Of a stretch of 53,017 nt of DNA, positions 1-6,705 are shown piece by piece (positions within the stretch are counted from its first letter, which is position 1; the number at the start of each line of letters is the position of its first letter). The DNA comes from a virus. Made by a program: the position numbers and the translations under genes. The DNA is taken from the IMG/VR virus record IMGVR_UViG_3300042465_003316, positions 1 to 53,017 of that record; one strand, given 5' to 3'. The notes below the pieces were generated by a model. It was not told the origin of the DNA and did not search any database. It saw only the letters and a list, made by a program, of their open reading frames with translations.

Positions 1-1
1 G

Positions 2-124
2 CTGACGGATGAGGAAATCTGGGAAATCCACGACCGTTGCATACCGCATACCGAGGGTTATGTTTTCCCGGTTGACTTTGCCCGAGCCATCGAAGCCGCC
101 CACAACATCAAGGAGCAACCATGA
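2..124 (+). CDS. partial small phage protein with GLTDEEI/KEQ C-terminal module
   Basis: The reading frame is open from the window edge and ends at the TGA overlapping the next ATG (ATGA overlap). The 40 visible residues begin LTDEEIW and end in FARAIEAAHNIKEQP, matching the C-terminal module of the next four genes. The first base fits the last base of a Gly codon, so the missing upstream part probably ends in W-x-G. The codons for Lys-Glu near the end (AAGGAG) form a Shine-Dalgarno site for the next gene. Function is unknown; the repeat with its neighbours is the main evidence that it is real. Confidence 0.75.
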   Translation: MTDEEIWEIHDRCIPHTEGYVFPVDFARAIEAAHNIKEQP

Positions 125-447
125 CTGACTTAAGACAAGCCGCGCAACAGGAGCCGGTGGCGTGGATGTTTCAACACGACGAAACAGGGCGTATGAATTA
201 TGTGAGCAATGATGGAATGAACACGCCCAAATTGTTTTTAAAAGGAAATCCACGATATGCGCTTGTATGTCCGCTTTACGCCACCCCACCCGCAGCACAG
301 CGCCCGTGGCAGGGGCTGACGGATGGGGAGATTTACACAGCGTACATCACCGCTGCAAACCAAACACTACGCCCACAAGACGAACGGATTGCGTTTGCTT
401 TTGCCCGAGCCATCGAAGCCGCCCACGGCATTAAGGAGGGGACATGA
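121..447 (+). CDS. hypothetical protein, GLTDEEI/KERN-type module (copy 2)
   Basis: This is a 108-residue protein with no recognised domain in its N-terminal half, which starts EPVAWMFQHDETGRM. The C-terminal part reads WQGLTDGEIY, then FARAIEAAHGIKEG, the module shared with its neighbours. It begins on the ATG overlapping the previous stop and is preceded by AAGGAG. Its own end (AAGGAGGGGAC, then ATGA) supplies the ribosome-binding site of the following gene. Phages of proteobacteria often carry such variable-head, constant-tail small proteins. No function is known to me. Confidence 0.85.
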   Translation: MTDLRQAAQQEPVAWMFQHDETGRMNYVSNDGMNTPKLFLKGNPRYALVCPLYATPPAAQRPWQGLTDGEIYTAYITAANQTLRPQDERIAFAFARAIEAAHGIKEGT

Positions 448-881
448 CACAAGAACGATTGACGGCCCTTGAAGATGTTGCTGCCTTGGCAACAATTGGG
501 GCGACTTATCCGGAACTGATGCTTTATTTGCAAGCTGAAATGGCGAAGTGTGAGCAAGCCCTTGCAGCACAGCCAGAACAGGAGTTTGACTACAAATTAG
601 CTTTTGGTGAGTGGTTGGACAAAACAGAGTGGGTGCAGGAAAAGATAAATAGTGGGCACTTAGGGGTGCGCTATCTAGGGATGCACAGAGCGGATGTACT
701 GCGCGATCTTGCGTATCCAAATACGGTGACAGGTAAAGCCCCGCAACAGCGCAAGTGGCAGGGGCTGACGGATGAGGATGTAAACAGAGAGTCTACCCCG
801 ATTACTTCACAGATGAAGCTGGCATTTCACGCCGGGATGTACGTAGCTCAACAGGTACTGAAGGAGCGCAACAATGGATGA
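444..881 (+). CDS. hypothetical protein, GLTDEEI/KERN-type module (copy 3)
   Basis: This 145-residue protein is the longest of the tandem family. The N-terminal 100 residues are helical and unlike the sister proteins. The C-terminal part has WQGLTDEDV, a divergent middle, and ends VLKERNNG, matching the KERN tail. It overlaps the previous gene by 4 bp and the next by 8 bp, so translational coupling is likely. The AAGGAG of the KERN codons precedes the next ATG. Function is unknown. Confidence 0.85.
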   Translation: MTQERLTALEDVAALATIGATYPELMLYLQAEMAKCEQALAAQPEQEFDYKLAFGEWLDKTEWVQEKINSGHLGVRYLGMHRADVLRDLAYPNTVTGKAPQQRKWQGLTDEDVNRESTPITSQMKLAFHAGMYVAQQVLKERNNG

Positions 882-1089
882 AGATGAATGGCGCAAAATT
901 AACAGAAGGTGTAGTCATGGTTGGTTGCGAAGTGAGCAGTGCGAAATCTGCAATGCACCCAAGCGTGAGTGGATAGGGCTGACACCAGAAGAGATACTTG
1001 ATTTGTTTGACAGGAACAATGTCTACGGCAGCAAATGGATTGAGTTTGCCCGTACTGTGGAAGCCAAACTAAAGGAGCGCAACACATGA
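874..1089 (+). CDS. small Cys-containing protein, GLTPEEI/KERN module (copy 4)
   Basis: This is a 71-residue protein. The N-terminus has a CSHG...CEIC arrangement (Cys at about residues 13, 23 and 26) that could bind a metal, and the rest is the shared module: WIGLTPEEILDLF, then FARTVEAKLKERNT. It starts 8 bp inside the previous gene behind AAGGAGCGCAAC and ends with an ATGA overlap to the next gene. Function is unknown. Confidence 0.85.
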   Translation: MDEDEWRKINRRCSHGWLRSEQCEICNAPKREWIGLTPEEILDLFDRNNVYGSKWIEFARTVEAKLKERNT

Positions 1090-1298
1090 TCGCTGATGAA
1101 GCCTGCTGGGAGAGGGGGTGCGCCTGCCACGATAGCCGGGACAGTCCGGGTGTTGAGCTTGTGCTTAAGCGTGAATGGGTAGGGCTGACTGATGAAGAGA
1201 TCACAGAACTTAGGCTTAAAACTTTCGATGCAGTTGCAACAAATTACGAAAGCTATCGAGCCATCGAAGCCAAACTGAAAGCTAAAAATGATCACTGA
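1086..1298 (+). CDS. small Cys-containing protein, GLTDEEI module (copy 5)
   Basis: This is a 70-residue protein. The N-terminus contains three cysteines (CWERGCACH), followed by WVGLTDEEITEL and a tail YRAIEAKLKAKNDH. The tail has drifted from KERN to KAKN, so the embedded AAGGAG is lost. This is also the last copy of the chain, and the next gene is unrelated. It starts on an ATGA overlap and overlaps the next gene by 11 bp. Function is unknown. Confidence 0.85.
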   Translation: MIADEACWERGCACHDSRDSPGVELVLKREWVGLTDEEITELRLKTFDAVATNYESYRAIEAKLKAKNDH

Positions 1299-1533
1299 AG
1301 ACGACGAGTTTGAGCGAATCGAAATGGAGCAGAAGTTCAGGCTGGACAGCACCAAGGCAGCCGTGGTTTCCACCGACTATTACTGGATACCGATTGACCA
1401 CACAACACCAACCGGCGTAAAAGTCCTGCTGCTTGGGCGCGGTGGCGTGGCTTCGCTGGGTCAGTATATTCATCGTCCCGGTGAGACACAGTTCTGGGAT
1501 TTTTGGGCGCCCCTACCTCGAAAGCGCCCGTGA
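1288..1533 (+). CDS. DUF551-like small phage protein
   Basis: This 81-residue protein has YYWIPIDHTTPTGVKVLLL in the middle and ends FWDFWAPLPRKRP. This is the pattern of DUF551-type proteins (WIP...P..G..VLL... and a terminal W.PLP), which are common in phages and of unknown function. It starts inside the preceding gene without a clear Shine-Dalgarno site, so expression is probably coupled. The downstream GTG start overlaps its stop codon. Confidence 0.8.
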   Translation: MITEDDEFERIEMEQKFRLDSTKAAVVSTDYYWIPIDHTTPTGVKVLLLGRGGVASLGQYIHRPGETQFWDFWAPLPRKRP

Positions 1534-1766
1534 AGACCGAACTCCTCGTGCGCAACACGCTGCGATTCAACCCCGACGGGCTAACCCTCAACGAGATCGC
1601 GCAGCAGAGCGGCATCCCCTACCGTTACGTCCACCGCGCGGTGGTCCAGATGCCTGACGTCTACATCGACCGGTGGAAACCACCGGTGGGCGCGTCCCCC
1701 TACCAAGCCGTCTGGTGCGCCGTAGAGGTGCCCGACAATTGCCCACACCCAAAGGAACAGACATGA
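1530..1766 (+). CDS. small winged-helix-like DNA-binding protein
   Basis: I place the start at the GTG overlapping the previous stop (GTGA), giving 78 residues. A TTG at 1503 would add nine residues but would overlap the upstream gene more. The segment RNTLRFNPDGLTLNEIAQQSGIPYRYVHRAV, here split for length, looks like a winged helix: helix, turn, recognition helix (residues about 8-38). It ends with an ATGA overlap to the HTH gene downstream. It may be a phage regulator; its target is unknown. Confidence 0.7.
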   Translation: MKTELLVRNTLRFNPDGLTLNEIAQQSGIPYRYVHRAVVQMPDVYIDRWKPPVGASPYQAVWCAVEVPDNCPHPKEQT

Positions 1767-1981
1767 GCGACCTCTCAGGCATCGACCAAGCAATCCGGGC
1801 CATTGGCTCTCAGGCCAAGCTGGCCGCCGCGCTGGGCTGCACCCAGCAGAACATCTCAGCATGGCTGCGCAGGGGCTACGTGCCCCCGGCAAAGGCCATC
1901 GCCATCGAGCAGGCCACGGGAGTCAGCCGAGCCCTGCTGCTGGACCCCCGTATCGTGGAACTGCTGACCGACGGCATCTAG
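1763..1981 (+). CDS. YdaS/Cro-type HTH regulator
   Basis: This is a 72-residue protein starting MSDLSGIDQAIRAIG. The core SQAKLAAALGCTQQNISAWL followed by RRGYVPPAKA is a Cro/CI-type helix-turn-helix of the YdaS antitoxin-like family, and the tail GVSRALLLDPRI also fits. The ATG at 1763 overlaps the stop of the previous gene; a longer in-frame start at 1673 would overlap that gene heavily and lacks family similarity. It is likely a transcriptional regulator of early genes. It is the second candidate repressor besides the one at 45250. Confidence 0.85.
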   Translation: MSDLSGIDQAIRAIGSQAKLAAALGCTQQNISAWLRRGYVPPAKAIAIEQATGVSRALLLDPRIVELLTDGI

Positions 1982-2008
1982 GGTACACTGCCCGAGAACC
2001 CGGCTAGT

Positions 2009-2076
2009 GTGTGCTGATCCCACGCATGAACGCGCCTTACCCACGCCCGCCGTTGTTCCTTTTCTGGGTAGCACAC
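2009..2076. other. intergenic spacer with short inverted repeat
   Basis: The 105-bp gap between the HTH gene and the primase/helicase gene contains GTGTGCT at 2009-2015 and its perfect complement AGCACAC at 2070-2076. The second half lies just upstream of the primase start, so it could be a regulator half-site. I see no convincing -10 box. The arms are short and far apart, so chance is possible. Confidence 0.25.
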
Positions 2077-2086
2077 GGGTAGACAC

Positions 2087-4114
2087 ATGACACAAACGAC
2101 GCCAGACCTGCCGCCCATTGGCCGGGTCTTCAACGGCTCCAACATCCCACCAGAACTCAAAGCAATGCGCCGCTGGGCGGTCTGGAAAGCGATCTGGAAC
2201 GACTCCAGACAGAAGTACGACAAGATTCCCTTTGATGCCCGACACTACGGGCTGTCCACGAAAAAGGTCAGCGATTGGGGCGACTACGAGTCGGCTGCCG
2301 CCACGCTGGCGCTGAACCCCACCCGCTACGCGGGCCTCGGCTTCGTGCTGACCGACGTCAAGGACGTGGTGGGCATCGACCTCGACAACTGCCGCAAGGA
2401 CGGCCAGATAGCCCCGTGGGCACGCGAGATCATCGAGTCGATGGGCAGCTACACCGAGATCAGCCCCAGCGGCAACGGGCTGCGCATCCTCGCCCACGGC
2501 AACTTCGAGACGGACTGGAACAACCACGAGGTGGGCATCGAGGTCTACTCCGGCCACTCCCCCCGCTTCCTGACCATCACCGGCGACACCAAACGCGTGC
2601 GGCCCATGGTGCAGGCCCAGCCGGCGGTGCTGCAGGCCCTGTTCACGAGCCTGCGCAAGTCCAGCATCCCGGCGGCCAACGTCATCGCGCTGGAGATGCC
2701 AGAACTCATCCCCGAGGTGCTGCTGCCGGACATCGAGGCCCTCGACATCTCCCCGATGGCCCGGGAGTTCCTGCTGCACGGCCCGGAGGCCGCCGCCGAT
2801 CGCTCCGGCACCCTGCACATGTGCGGGGTCCAGTTGTACAGCGCGGGGCTGGACGACGCCACCGTGCTGTCGATGCTGGCCGTCAACGACCACGCCTTCG
2901 ACGTGGCCCTCGCGCACCGCAACCAAGACCCCGACCGGGCGCTCCAGTACCTGTGGGTCGAGCACTGCCAGAAGGCCAGACCGAAGGCCACCACCCGGGC
3001 CGGCATGCTGGCCGGGTTCGACGACATCTCCCAGAGCCCCGAGCTACTGCAAGCAGACAAGAGCGTGCGGGAGGTCACGGCAGCGCGCGAGGAGCGATTT
3101 CGGCTCAAGGACACCACCGAATTCATTAAGAGGCAGAAGTCAAGCTGGATCGTCAAGGGCCTGATCCCCAACGCCTCCCTTGGCGTGATCTACGGCGCCT
3201 CGGGCTCGGGCAAGAGCTTCTTCGTGCTCGACCTCATGGCAGCAGTGGCCCGGGCGGTCGCGTGGCGGGACCTCAAGGTGAAGGGTGCCCGGGTGTGCTG
3301 GATCGCAGCGGAGGGGCAGGAGGACATGCGCAAGCGCGTGCAGGCCTACTGCATGCACAACGGCATCCAGTCCACCGACCTGCCGATGGAGTTCATCGAT
3401 CAGGCACCCAACTTCTTGGAGGACGTGGACATCAAGGCGGTGATCAAGCAGATGCGGGCCAAAGGCAAGTTCGATCTGGTGGTGGTGGACACGCTGGCTC
3501 AGGTCATGGCCGGGGGCAACGAGAACTCCGGCGAGGACATGGGCCGGGTATTGGCGTACTGCAGGGAGATCACCCGGCTGACGGGCGCCATGGTCATCCT
3601 GATCCACCACAGCGGCAAGGACGAGTCCCGGGGCGCCCGGGGCTGGTCCGGGCTGCGTGCTGCCGCAGACTTCGAGCTTGAGATCATCCGGGCGGACGAG
3701 GACCGCGTCGCCACCGTCACCAAGATGAAGGGCGGGGCCGACGGCGACGAGTACGGCTTTCGGCTGCAGACGATCGTGGTGGGGCAGGACGAGGAGGGCG
3801 ATAACGAGACGACCTGCATCATCACCAGCACCGACAGCACCAGAGCCAGCGTGGCCGTGGCGGCGGGGCCCAGCGGGGGCAACCAGCGCGTGATCATGGA
3901 GCAGGCGGTGGGCCTGATCGACGTGGCCGGGGCCGGCGTGACCTTCAACGAGATCGTCACGGTGGTCTGGCCGCTGTACCCCCGGGGCGATGAAACCAAG
4001 CGCGATCAGCGCAAAACGAACGTCGCAAGGGACCTCAAGGGGCTCATTTCGAGCGGGTTTTTGGCCCAAAACGACGCGGGCGTTGTCAGTTTACCAACCA
4101 AAACTAAGGGGTGA
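2087..4114 (+). CDS. bifunctional primase/RepA-like helicase
   Basis: This is a 675-residue replication protein. Residues about 20-170 resemble the primase-polymerase-like N-terminus of phage/plasmid primases: GFVLTD, then GIDLDNC with acidic residues at 98 and 100, SPSGNGLR at about 126-133, and EVYSGHSPRFLTITG. A RecA-like ATPase follows, with Walker A GASGSGKS at 370-377, Walker B LVVVDT with Asp about 468, and IHHSGKDESRGARGWSGLRAAAD, as in AAA_25/RepA helicases. The C-terminal 90 residues may be a winged helix. It probably primes and unwinds DNA at the nearby candidate origin. The minus-strand operon supplies the polymerase and SSB. Confidence 0.88.
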   Translation: MTQTTPDLPPIGRVFNGSNIPPELKAMRRWAVWKAIWNDSRQKYDKIPFDARHYGLSTKKVSDWGDYESAAATLALNPTRYAGLGFVLTDVKDVVGIDLDNCRKDGQIAPWAREIIESMGSYTEISPSGNGLRILAHGNFETDWNNHEVGIEVYSGHSPRFLTITGDTKRVRPMVQAQPAVLQALFTSLRKSSIPAANVIALEMPELIPEVLLPDIEALDISPMAREFLLHGPEAAADRSGTLHMCGVQLYSAGLDDATVLSMLAVNDHAFDVALAHRNQDPDRALQYLWVEHCQKARPKATTRAGMLAGFDDISQSPELLQADKSVREVTAAREERFRLKDTTEFIKRQKSSWIVKGLIPNASLGVIYGASGSGKSFFVLDLMAAVARAVAWRDLKVKGARVCWIAAEGQEDMRKRVQAYCMHNGIQSTDLPMEFIDQAPNFLEDVDIKAVIKQMRAKGKFDLVVVDTLAQVMAGGNENSGEDMGRVLAYCREITRLTGAMVILIHHSGKDESRGARGWSGLRAAADFELEIIRADEDRVATVTKMKGGADGDEYGFRLQTIVVGQDEEGDNETTCIITSTDSTRASVAVAAGPSGGNQRVIMEQAVGLIDVAGAGVTFNEIVTVVWPLYPRGDETKRDQRKTNVARDLKGLISSGFLAQNDAGVVSLPTKTKG

Positions 4115-4117
4115 TCC

Positions 4118-4456
4118 ATGGACGATTTAGGGGTATCAATCAGCAATACAGGCGTGGACCGGCTCGGGGAGGTGCTCGGCAGGATCGCCCAACTGACGCT
4201 GGAAGCTAACGACATAAAGGCCAATCTGAAGGCCCAAGCCGAGCTTATCGGGGACCGGGTAACCTTCACCGGGGGCACTTATTTGGCGACCGTTGTGACC
4301 CGTCCGACCAAGAAAGTTAATTGGCAGGGGATCGTTTTTGAGCTAAAAGTGCCCCAAAAGAAGGTGGATGCGTACACAACGACCTCAATTTTGCAGGTGT
4401 GTTCTGTGAAAAGGCAGGGCGGAGGGCTCTTGCGTATTGTTGCGTGTTCGCAATAA
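4118..4456 (+). CDS. small coiled-coil protein, paralogue of the 4708 gene
   Basis: This 112-residue protein starts behind AAGGGGTGATCC, three bases after the helicase stop. Residues about 13-40 read GVDRLGEVLGRIAQLTLEAN and match DRLGMLLSQIADLTAEAD of the gene at 4708. The second half also aligns loosely around Y-x-A-T and a lysine-rich stretch, so the two are paralogues. It directly precedes the TGCTTCA array. Family members are short helical phage proteins of unknown function. A role tied to replication is inferred only from position. Confidence 0.75.
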   Translation: MDDLGVSISNTGVDRLGEVLGRIAQLTLEANDIKANLKAQAELIGDRVTFTGGTYLATVVTRPTKKVNWQGIVFELKVPQKKVDAYTTTSILQVCSVKRQGGGLLRIVACSQ

Positions 4457-4462
4457 AAAGCG

Positions 4463-4569
4463 TGCTTCAAATGCTTCAAACTGCTTCAAGCTGCTTCAGA
4501 AGAAGCTGCTACTGCTTCATTCGCTTCACCCCTGTATACAGGGTGAAGCATGAAGCATCGGCTGAAGCG
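4463..4569. repeat. array of TGCTTCA repeats, direct and inverted (iteron-like)
   Basis: Six direct copies of (T/C)GCTTCA begin at 4463, 4472, 4482, 4492, 4513 and 4522, and three inverted copies (TGAAGCA/G) begin at 4544, 4551 and 4563. Steps of 9, 10, 10, 21 and 9 bp put the direct copies on one face of the helix. The two orientations meet at CCTGTATACAGG (4531-4542), so the centre is an imperfect palindrome. The array lies between two paralogous genes just downstream of the primase/helicase. This is typical of iteron-type origins or of a multi-site operator. Confidence 0.8.
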
Positions 4570-4640
4570 GATATTGTGAAGAAAACAACAGATAAAAATA
4601 AATTAGAAATATTTTGCAGAAAGCAGATAAAACAAGAAAA
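4570..4640. other. AT-rich stretch beside repeat array (possible unwinding element)
   Basis: In an otherwise GC-rich genome this stretch is strongly A+T rich (long A-rich runs such as GATAAAAATAAATTAG) and immediately follows the repeat array. Together they resemble the iteron plus DNA-unwinding-element layout of known origins. It also lies directly upstream of the promoter of the next gene, so it could instead be an UP-element-like region. Confidence 0.4.
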
Positions 4641-4663
4641 GCGTTGTATACTTCAGTCATCGC
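4641..4663 (+). promoter_or_regulatory. candidate promoter with TATACTTCAGTCA element
   Basis: The string GTTGTATACTTCAGTCA contains a TATACT -10 box at 4647-4652. The same TATACTTCAGTCA string occurs at 7716 and 8214 upstream of other small genes. No good -35 hexamer is visible at 16-18 bp. It would drive the gene at 4708, which has a CGGAG Shine-Dalgarno site. Confidence 0.55.
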
Positions 4664-4707
4664 AGCAAACGCGGCGATACAACCTAAACACACAAACGGA
4701 GTTGATC

Positions 4708-4992
4708 ATGGCAAAAGCAAAATTGGTGGTGGAGTTGAACGAAGGCAGCGCTGATCGTCTGGGCATGTTGCTCTCCCAGATCGCAGACCTGACGGCGGAA
4801 GCTGACGCGATCAAGGACGCGATCAAAGAATCAGGTGCAAGCATTGAGGGCTCGTTCTACAAGGCCACCTACAGCGAAACTGACCGCAAGAGCTTTGACA
4901 AGGACCTGTTCATCAAGGCGTACGGTGCTGACACCTACGACCGGTACCAAAAGACCTCGGCAGTGTTCTCGGTGAAAGTTACCTCCCGCTAA
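4708..4992 (+). CDS. small coiled-coil protein, paralogue of the 4118 gene
   Basis: I choose the ATG at 4708 (MAKAKLVVELNEG), which follows ACGGAGTTGATC; the frame is open further upstream but runs through the repeat array and promoter. The 94-residue product has the ADRLGMLLSQIADLTAEADAI coiled-coil segment shared with the gene at 4118, and a C-terminal part with YKATYSETDRKSFDKDLF. A strong UUCG-loop terminator follows. Function is unknown. Confidence 0.8.
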   Translation: MAKAKLVVELNEGSADRLGMLLSQIADLTAEADAIKDAIKESGASIEGSFYKATYSETDRKSFDKDLFIKAYGADTYDRYQKTSAVFSVKVTSR

Positions 4993-4999
4993 ACCCCCC

Positions 5000-5020
5000 G
5001 CCCCTTCGGGGGCTCTTTTT
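5000..5020 (+). terminator. intrinsic terminator with UUCG tetraloop
   Basis: GCCCC-TTCG-GGGGC (5000-5013) is followed by TCTTTTT (5014-5020), a classic rho-independent terminator directly after the gene at 4708. The next gene starts only 14 bp later, so it may act as an attenuator. Confidence 0.8.
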
Positions 5021-5033
5021 GAAAGACCTCATC

Positions 5034-5900
5034 ATGTTCCGTTACGCATCCGCCTCCAAGCAGTCCGAGTTCCGCTCGAACCATCCCCTGACCAACAGCC
5101 AGATCGCCTTCCACGCCCCCAGCGTGATGGCCGGTGAGGCCCACGAGAGCCGTGGCGACCGCTACGCTTTCATTCCCACGATCCAAGTGATCGACGGCCT
5201 GCGTGCCGAGGGCTTCGAGCCCTACGAGATTCGGCAGACCAAGGTGCGCGACGCCGGCAAGCGCGAGCACACCAAGCACATGGTGCGCATGCGTCACGCA
5301 AGCCAGATCGTCACCCAGACCGAGGTGCCCGAGGTGATCCTGCTGAACAGCCACGACGGCAGCAGCAGCTACCAGATCATGTCCGGCGTGTTCCGGTTCG
5401 TGTGCAGCAACGGCCTGATCGCTGGCGACATGTTCAACAACATCCGGGTGCGGCACTCGGGCAACGTGGTAGACGACGTCATCGAGGGCGCCACCCGGGT
5501 GCTGGAGGACGCGAAGCAGATCGGCAGCCGCATCGGCGACTACAAGGCGATCACGCTGTCCCGTGATGAGCAGATGGCGTTCGCCACCTCCGCGCTGCAG
5601 GTCCGCTGGGGTGACGACGCCCCCGTGGTGCCCGGTAGCGTGCTGCGTGCACATCGCTGGGAGGACCAGCAGAACGACCTGTGGACCGTGTACAACCGCG
5701 TGCAGGAGAACATGCTCAAGGGCGGCGTGTCGGGCCGCTCTAGCACCGGACGGCGCACCACGACCCGGGCGGTCGGTGGCGTCACGGAGAATGTGAAGCT
5801 GAACAAGGCACTGTGGACGCTGGCGGACACCATGGCGGCCCTGAAGCTGGACAAGGCCACAGACGAGTTCGCAGCCCGCTACGAGCACTCTTTCGCGTAA
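5034..5900 (+). CDS. DUF932 family phage/plasmid protein
   Basis: I place the start at the ATG at 5034 (MFRYASASKQSEF), behind GAAAGACC; a TTG at 5019 lies in the terminator T-run. The 288-residue product has the hallmarks of DUF932: a segment HAPSVMAGEAHESRGDRY, then LNSHDGSSSYQIMSGVFRFVCSNGLI, and a long helical C-terminus with NLWTVYNRVQENML-like spacing. DUF932 proteins are common on phages and plasmids, often beside replication genes. Their molecular role is not settled to my knowledge. Confidence 0.85.
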   Translation: MFRYASASKQSEFRSNHPLTNSQIAFHAPSVMAGEAHESRGDRYAFIPTIQVIDGLRAEGFEPYEIRQTKVRDAGKREHTKHMVRMRHASQIVTQTEVPEVILLNSHDGSSSYQIMSGVFRFVCSNGLIAGDMFNNIRVRHSGNVVDDVIEGATRVLEDAKQIGSRIGDYKAITLSRDEQMAFATSALQVRWGDDAPVVPGSVLRAHRWEDQQNDLWTVYNRVQENMLKGGVSGRSSTGRRTTTRAVGGVTENVKLNKALWTLADTMAALKLDKATDEFAARYEHSFA

Positions 5901-5907
5901 TCAACCC

Positions 5908-5923
5908 GGGGGCTTCGGCCCCC
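5908..5923 (+). other. stable UUCG hairpin after DUF932 gene
   Basis: GGGGGC-TTCG-GCCCCC is a perfect 6-bp stem with a UUCG loop, 8 bp after the DUF932 stop. No T-run follows, so it is more likely an mRNA-stabilising or processing hairpin than a terminator. Confidence 0.6.
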
Positions 5924-5939
5924 ACAACCGGAGCAGGAC

Positions 5940-6140
5940 ATGAACAGCACGCTGACGATTGAGGAACAGGAACGCATTGCCTACATCAAAGGGGACCCAA
6001 ACGCGGCGTTGCTGGGTGCAATACTCGCGGCCCAAGAGGAGCGCGACGCCATGGAGGAAAAACTCGACGCCATGGACCGGGAGCTTGAAATCGCTGAGGT
6101 TGATCTGGCGGACGCCTTGGACAGGTTGGGAGCCCAATGA
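5940..6140 (+). CDS. small acidic coiled-coil protein
   Basis: This 66-residue protein starts at an ATG behind GGAGCAGGAC. It is acidic and from about residue 30 forms a heptad-like pattern (EERDAMEEKLDAMDRELEIAE). It ends with an ATGA overlap to the next gene, so the two are probably coupled. No family is recognised. Confidence 0.75.
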   Translation: MNSTLTIEEQERIAYIKGDPNAALLGAILAAQEERDAMEEKLDAMDRELEIAEVDLADALDRLGAQ

Positions 6141-6373
6141 GCACCCCTACCCCCAAACCAGCCGCAAAACGGCCCAAAACGGCCTCTGCGGCCTCCACGG
6201 AGCCCGTGGCGGAGTACAGGATGCCTGCGGAGGTGGCGGACTGGATCAAGCAGGCGGAGGCCCGTCTGACCTACCTGACCACAAAGGTGGCCGAGTTGAA
6301 GGACGAGAACATCAAGCTGCGCAAGGCCAACAAGGTCATGGAAGCCCGCGTCATGGGCAATTCACAGGAGTAA
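6137..6373 (+). CDS. small protein with Pro/Ala-rich start and leucine-zipper-like helix
   Basis: This is a 78-residue protein. The first 25 residues are rich in Pro, Ala and Lys. The second half (WIKQAEARLTYLTTKVAELK, then NIKLRKANKVM) is a coiled coil. It starts in the stop codon of the previous gene and is followed after 3 bp by another small gene. Function is unknown. Confidence 0.75.
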   Translation: MSTPTPKPAAKRPKTASAASTEPVAEYRMPAEVADWIKQAEARLTYLTTKVAELKDENIKLRKANKVMEARVMGNSQE

Positions 6374-6376
6374 GAC

Positions 6377-6634
6377 ATGAGCAAACCAGAACTATCCCCA
6401 CTGGCCCGGCAATTGCTGGGCACCGCAAACCACGTGAAATTTTTCACCCAGCAGGAGTTCGACGAGGCGCTGGCTATTGCCAAGGCGGAGATGATGACGG
6501 TGGCGATCCAGACGACCAAGCACGCGATCGCCATCGAGAACGAGGCCTGCGCGTGCATGGCCGACAACTGCGTGGAGATCGAGAAGCTGGGCGACGCCAT
6601 CCGCAACCGCTGGAAGCGGCCCACCGTTCAGTAA
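6377..6634 (+). CDS. hypothetical small protein
   Basis: This 85-residue protein starts behind AGGAGTAAGAC. It is mostly helical, with HVKFFTQQEFDEALAIAKAE and a CACMADNC cysteine pair near residues 58-64. It is the last gene of a three-gene run ending in a hairpin. No family is recognised. Confidence 0.75.
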   Translation: MSKPELSPLARQLLGTANHVKFFTQQEFDEALAIAKAEMMTVAIQTTKHAIAIENEACACMADNCVEIEKLGDAIRNRWKRPTVQ

Positions 6635-6646
6635 GGGTAAAATAAC

Positions 6647-6681
6647 GAAACCCCAAGGGCCGGCAAGCCACGTGGGGTTTC
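6647..6681 (+). terminator. inverted repeat, probable terminator
   Basis: GAAACCCCA (6647-6655) and TGGGGTTTC (6673-6681) are perfect complements with a 17-base loop, just after the gene ending at 6634. The T-rich end of the stem can serve as the U tract, although no long T-run follows. It separates the small-gene run from the HNH gene. Confidence 0.6.
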
Positions 6682-6705
6682 TCATCACAACGAAAAGGCC
6701 TTCGC

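Noticed and set aside
1856-4069. Long minus-strand open frames opposite the primase/helicase gene
   Set aside because: They are shadows caused by GC-rich codons on the plus strand. They have no family similarity, odd His/Arg-rich composition and no ribosome-binding sites.
4989-5888. A 299-residue minus-strand frame opposite the DUF932 gene
   Set aside because: The plus strand has a clear DUF932 match. The minus product is composition-biased and lacks a motif.
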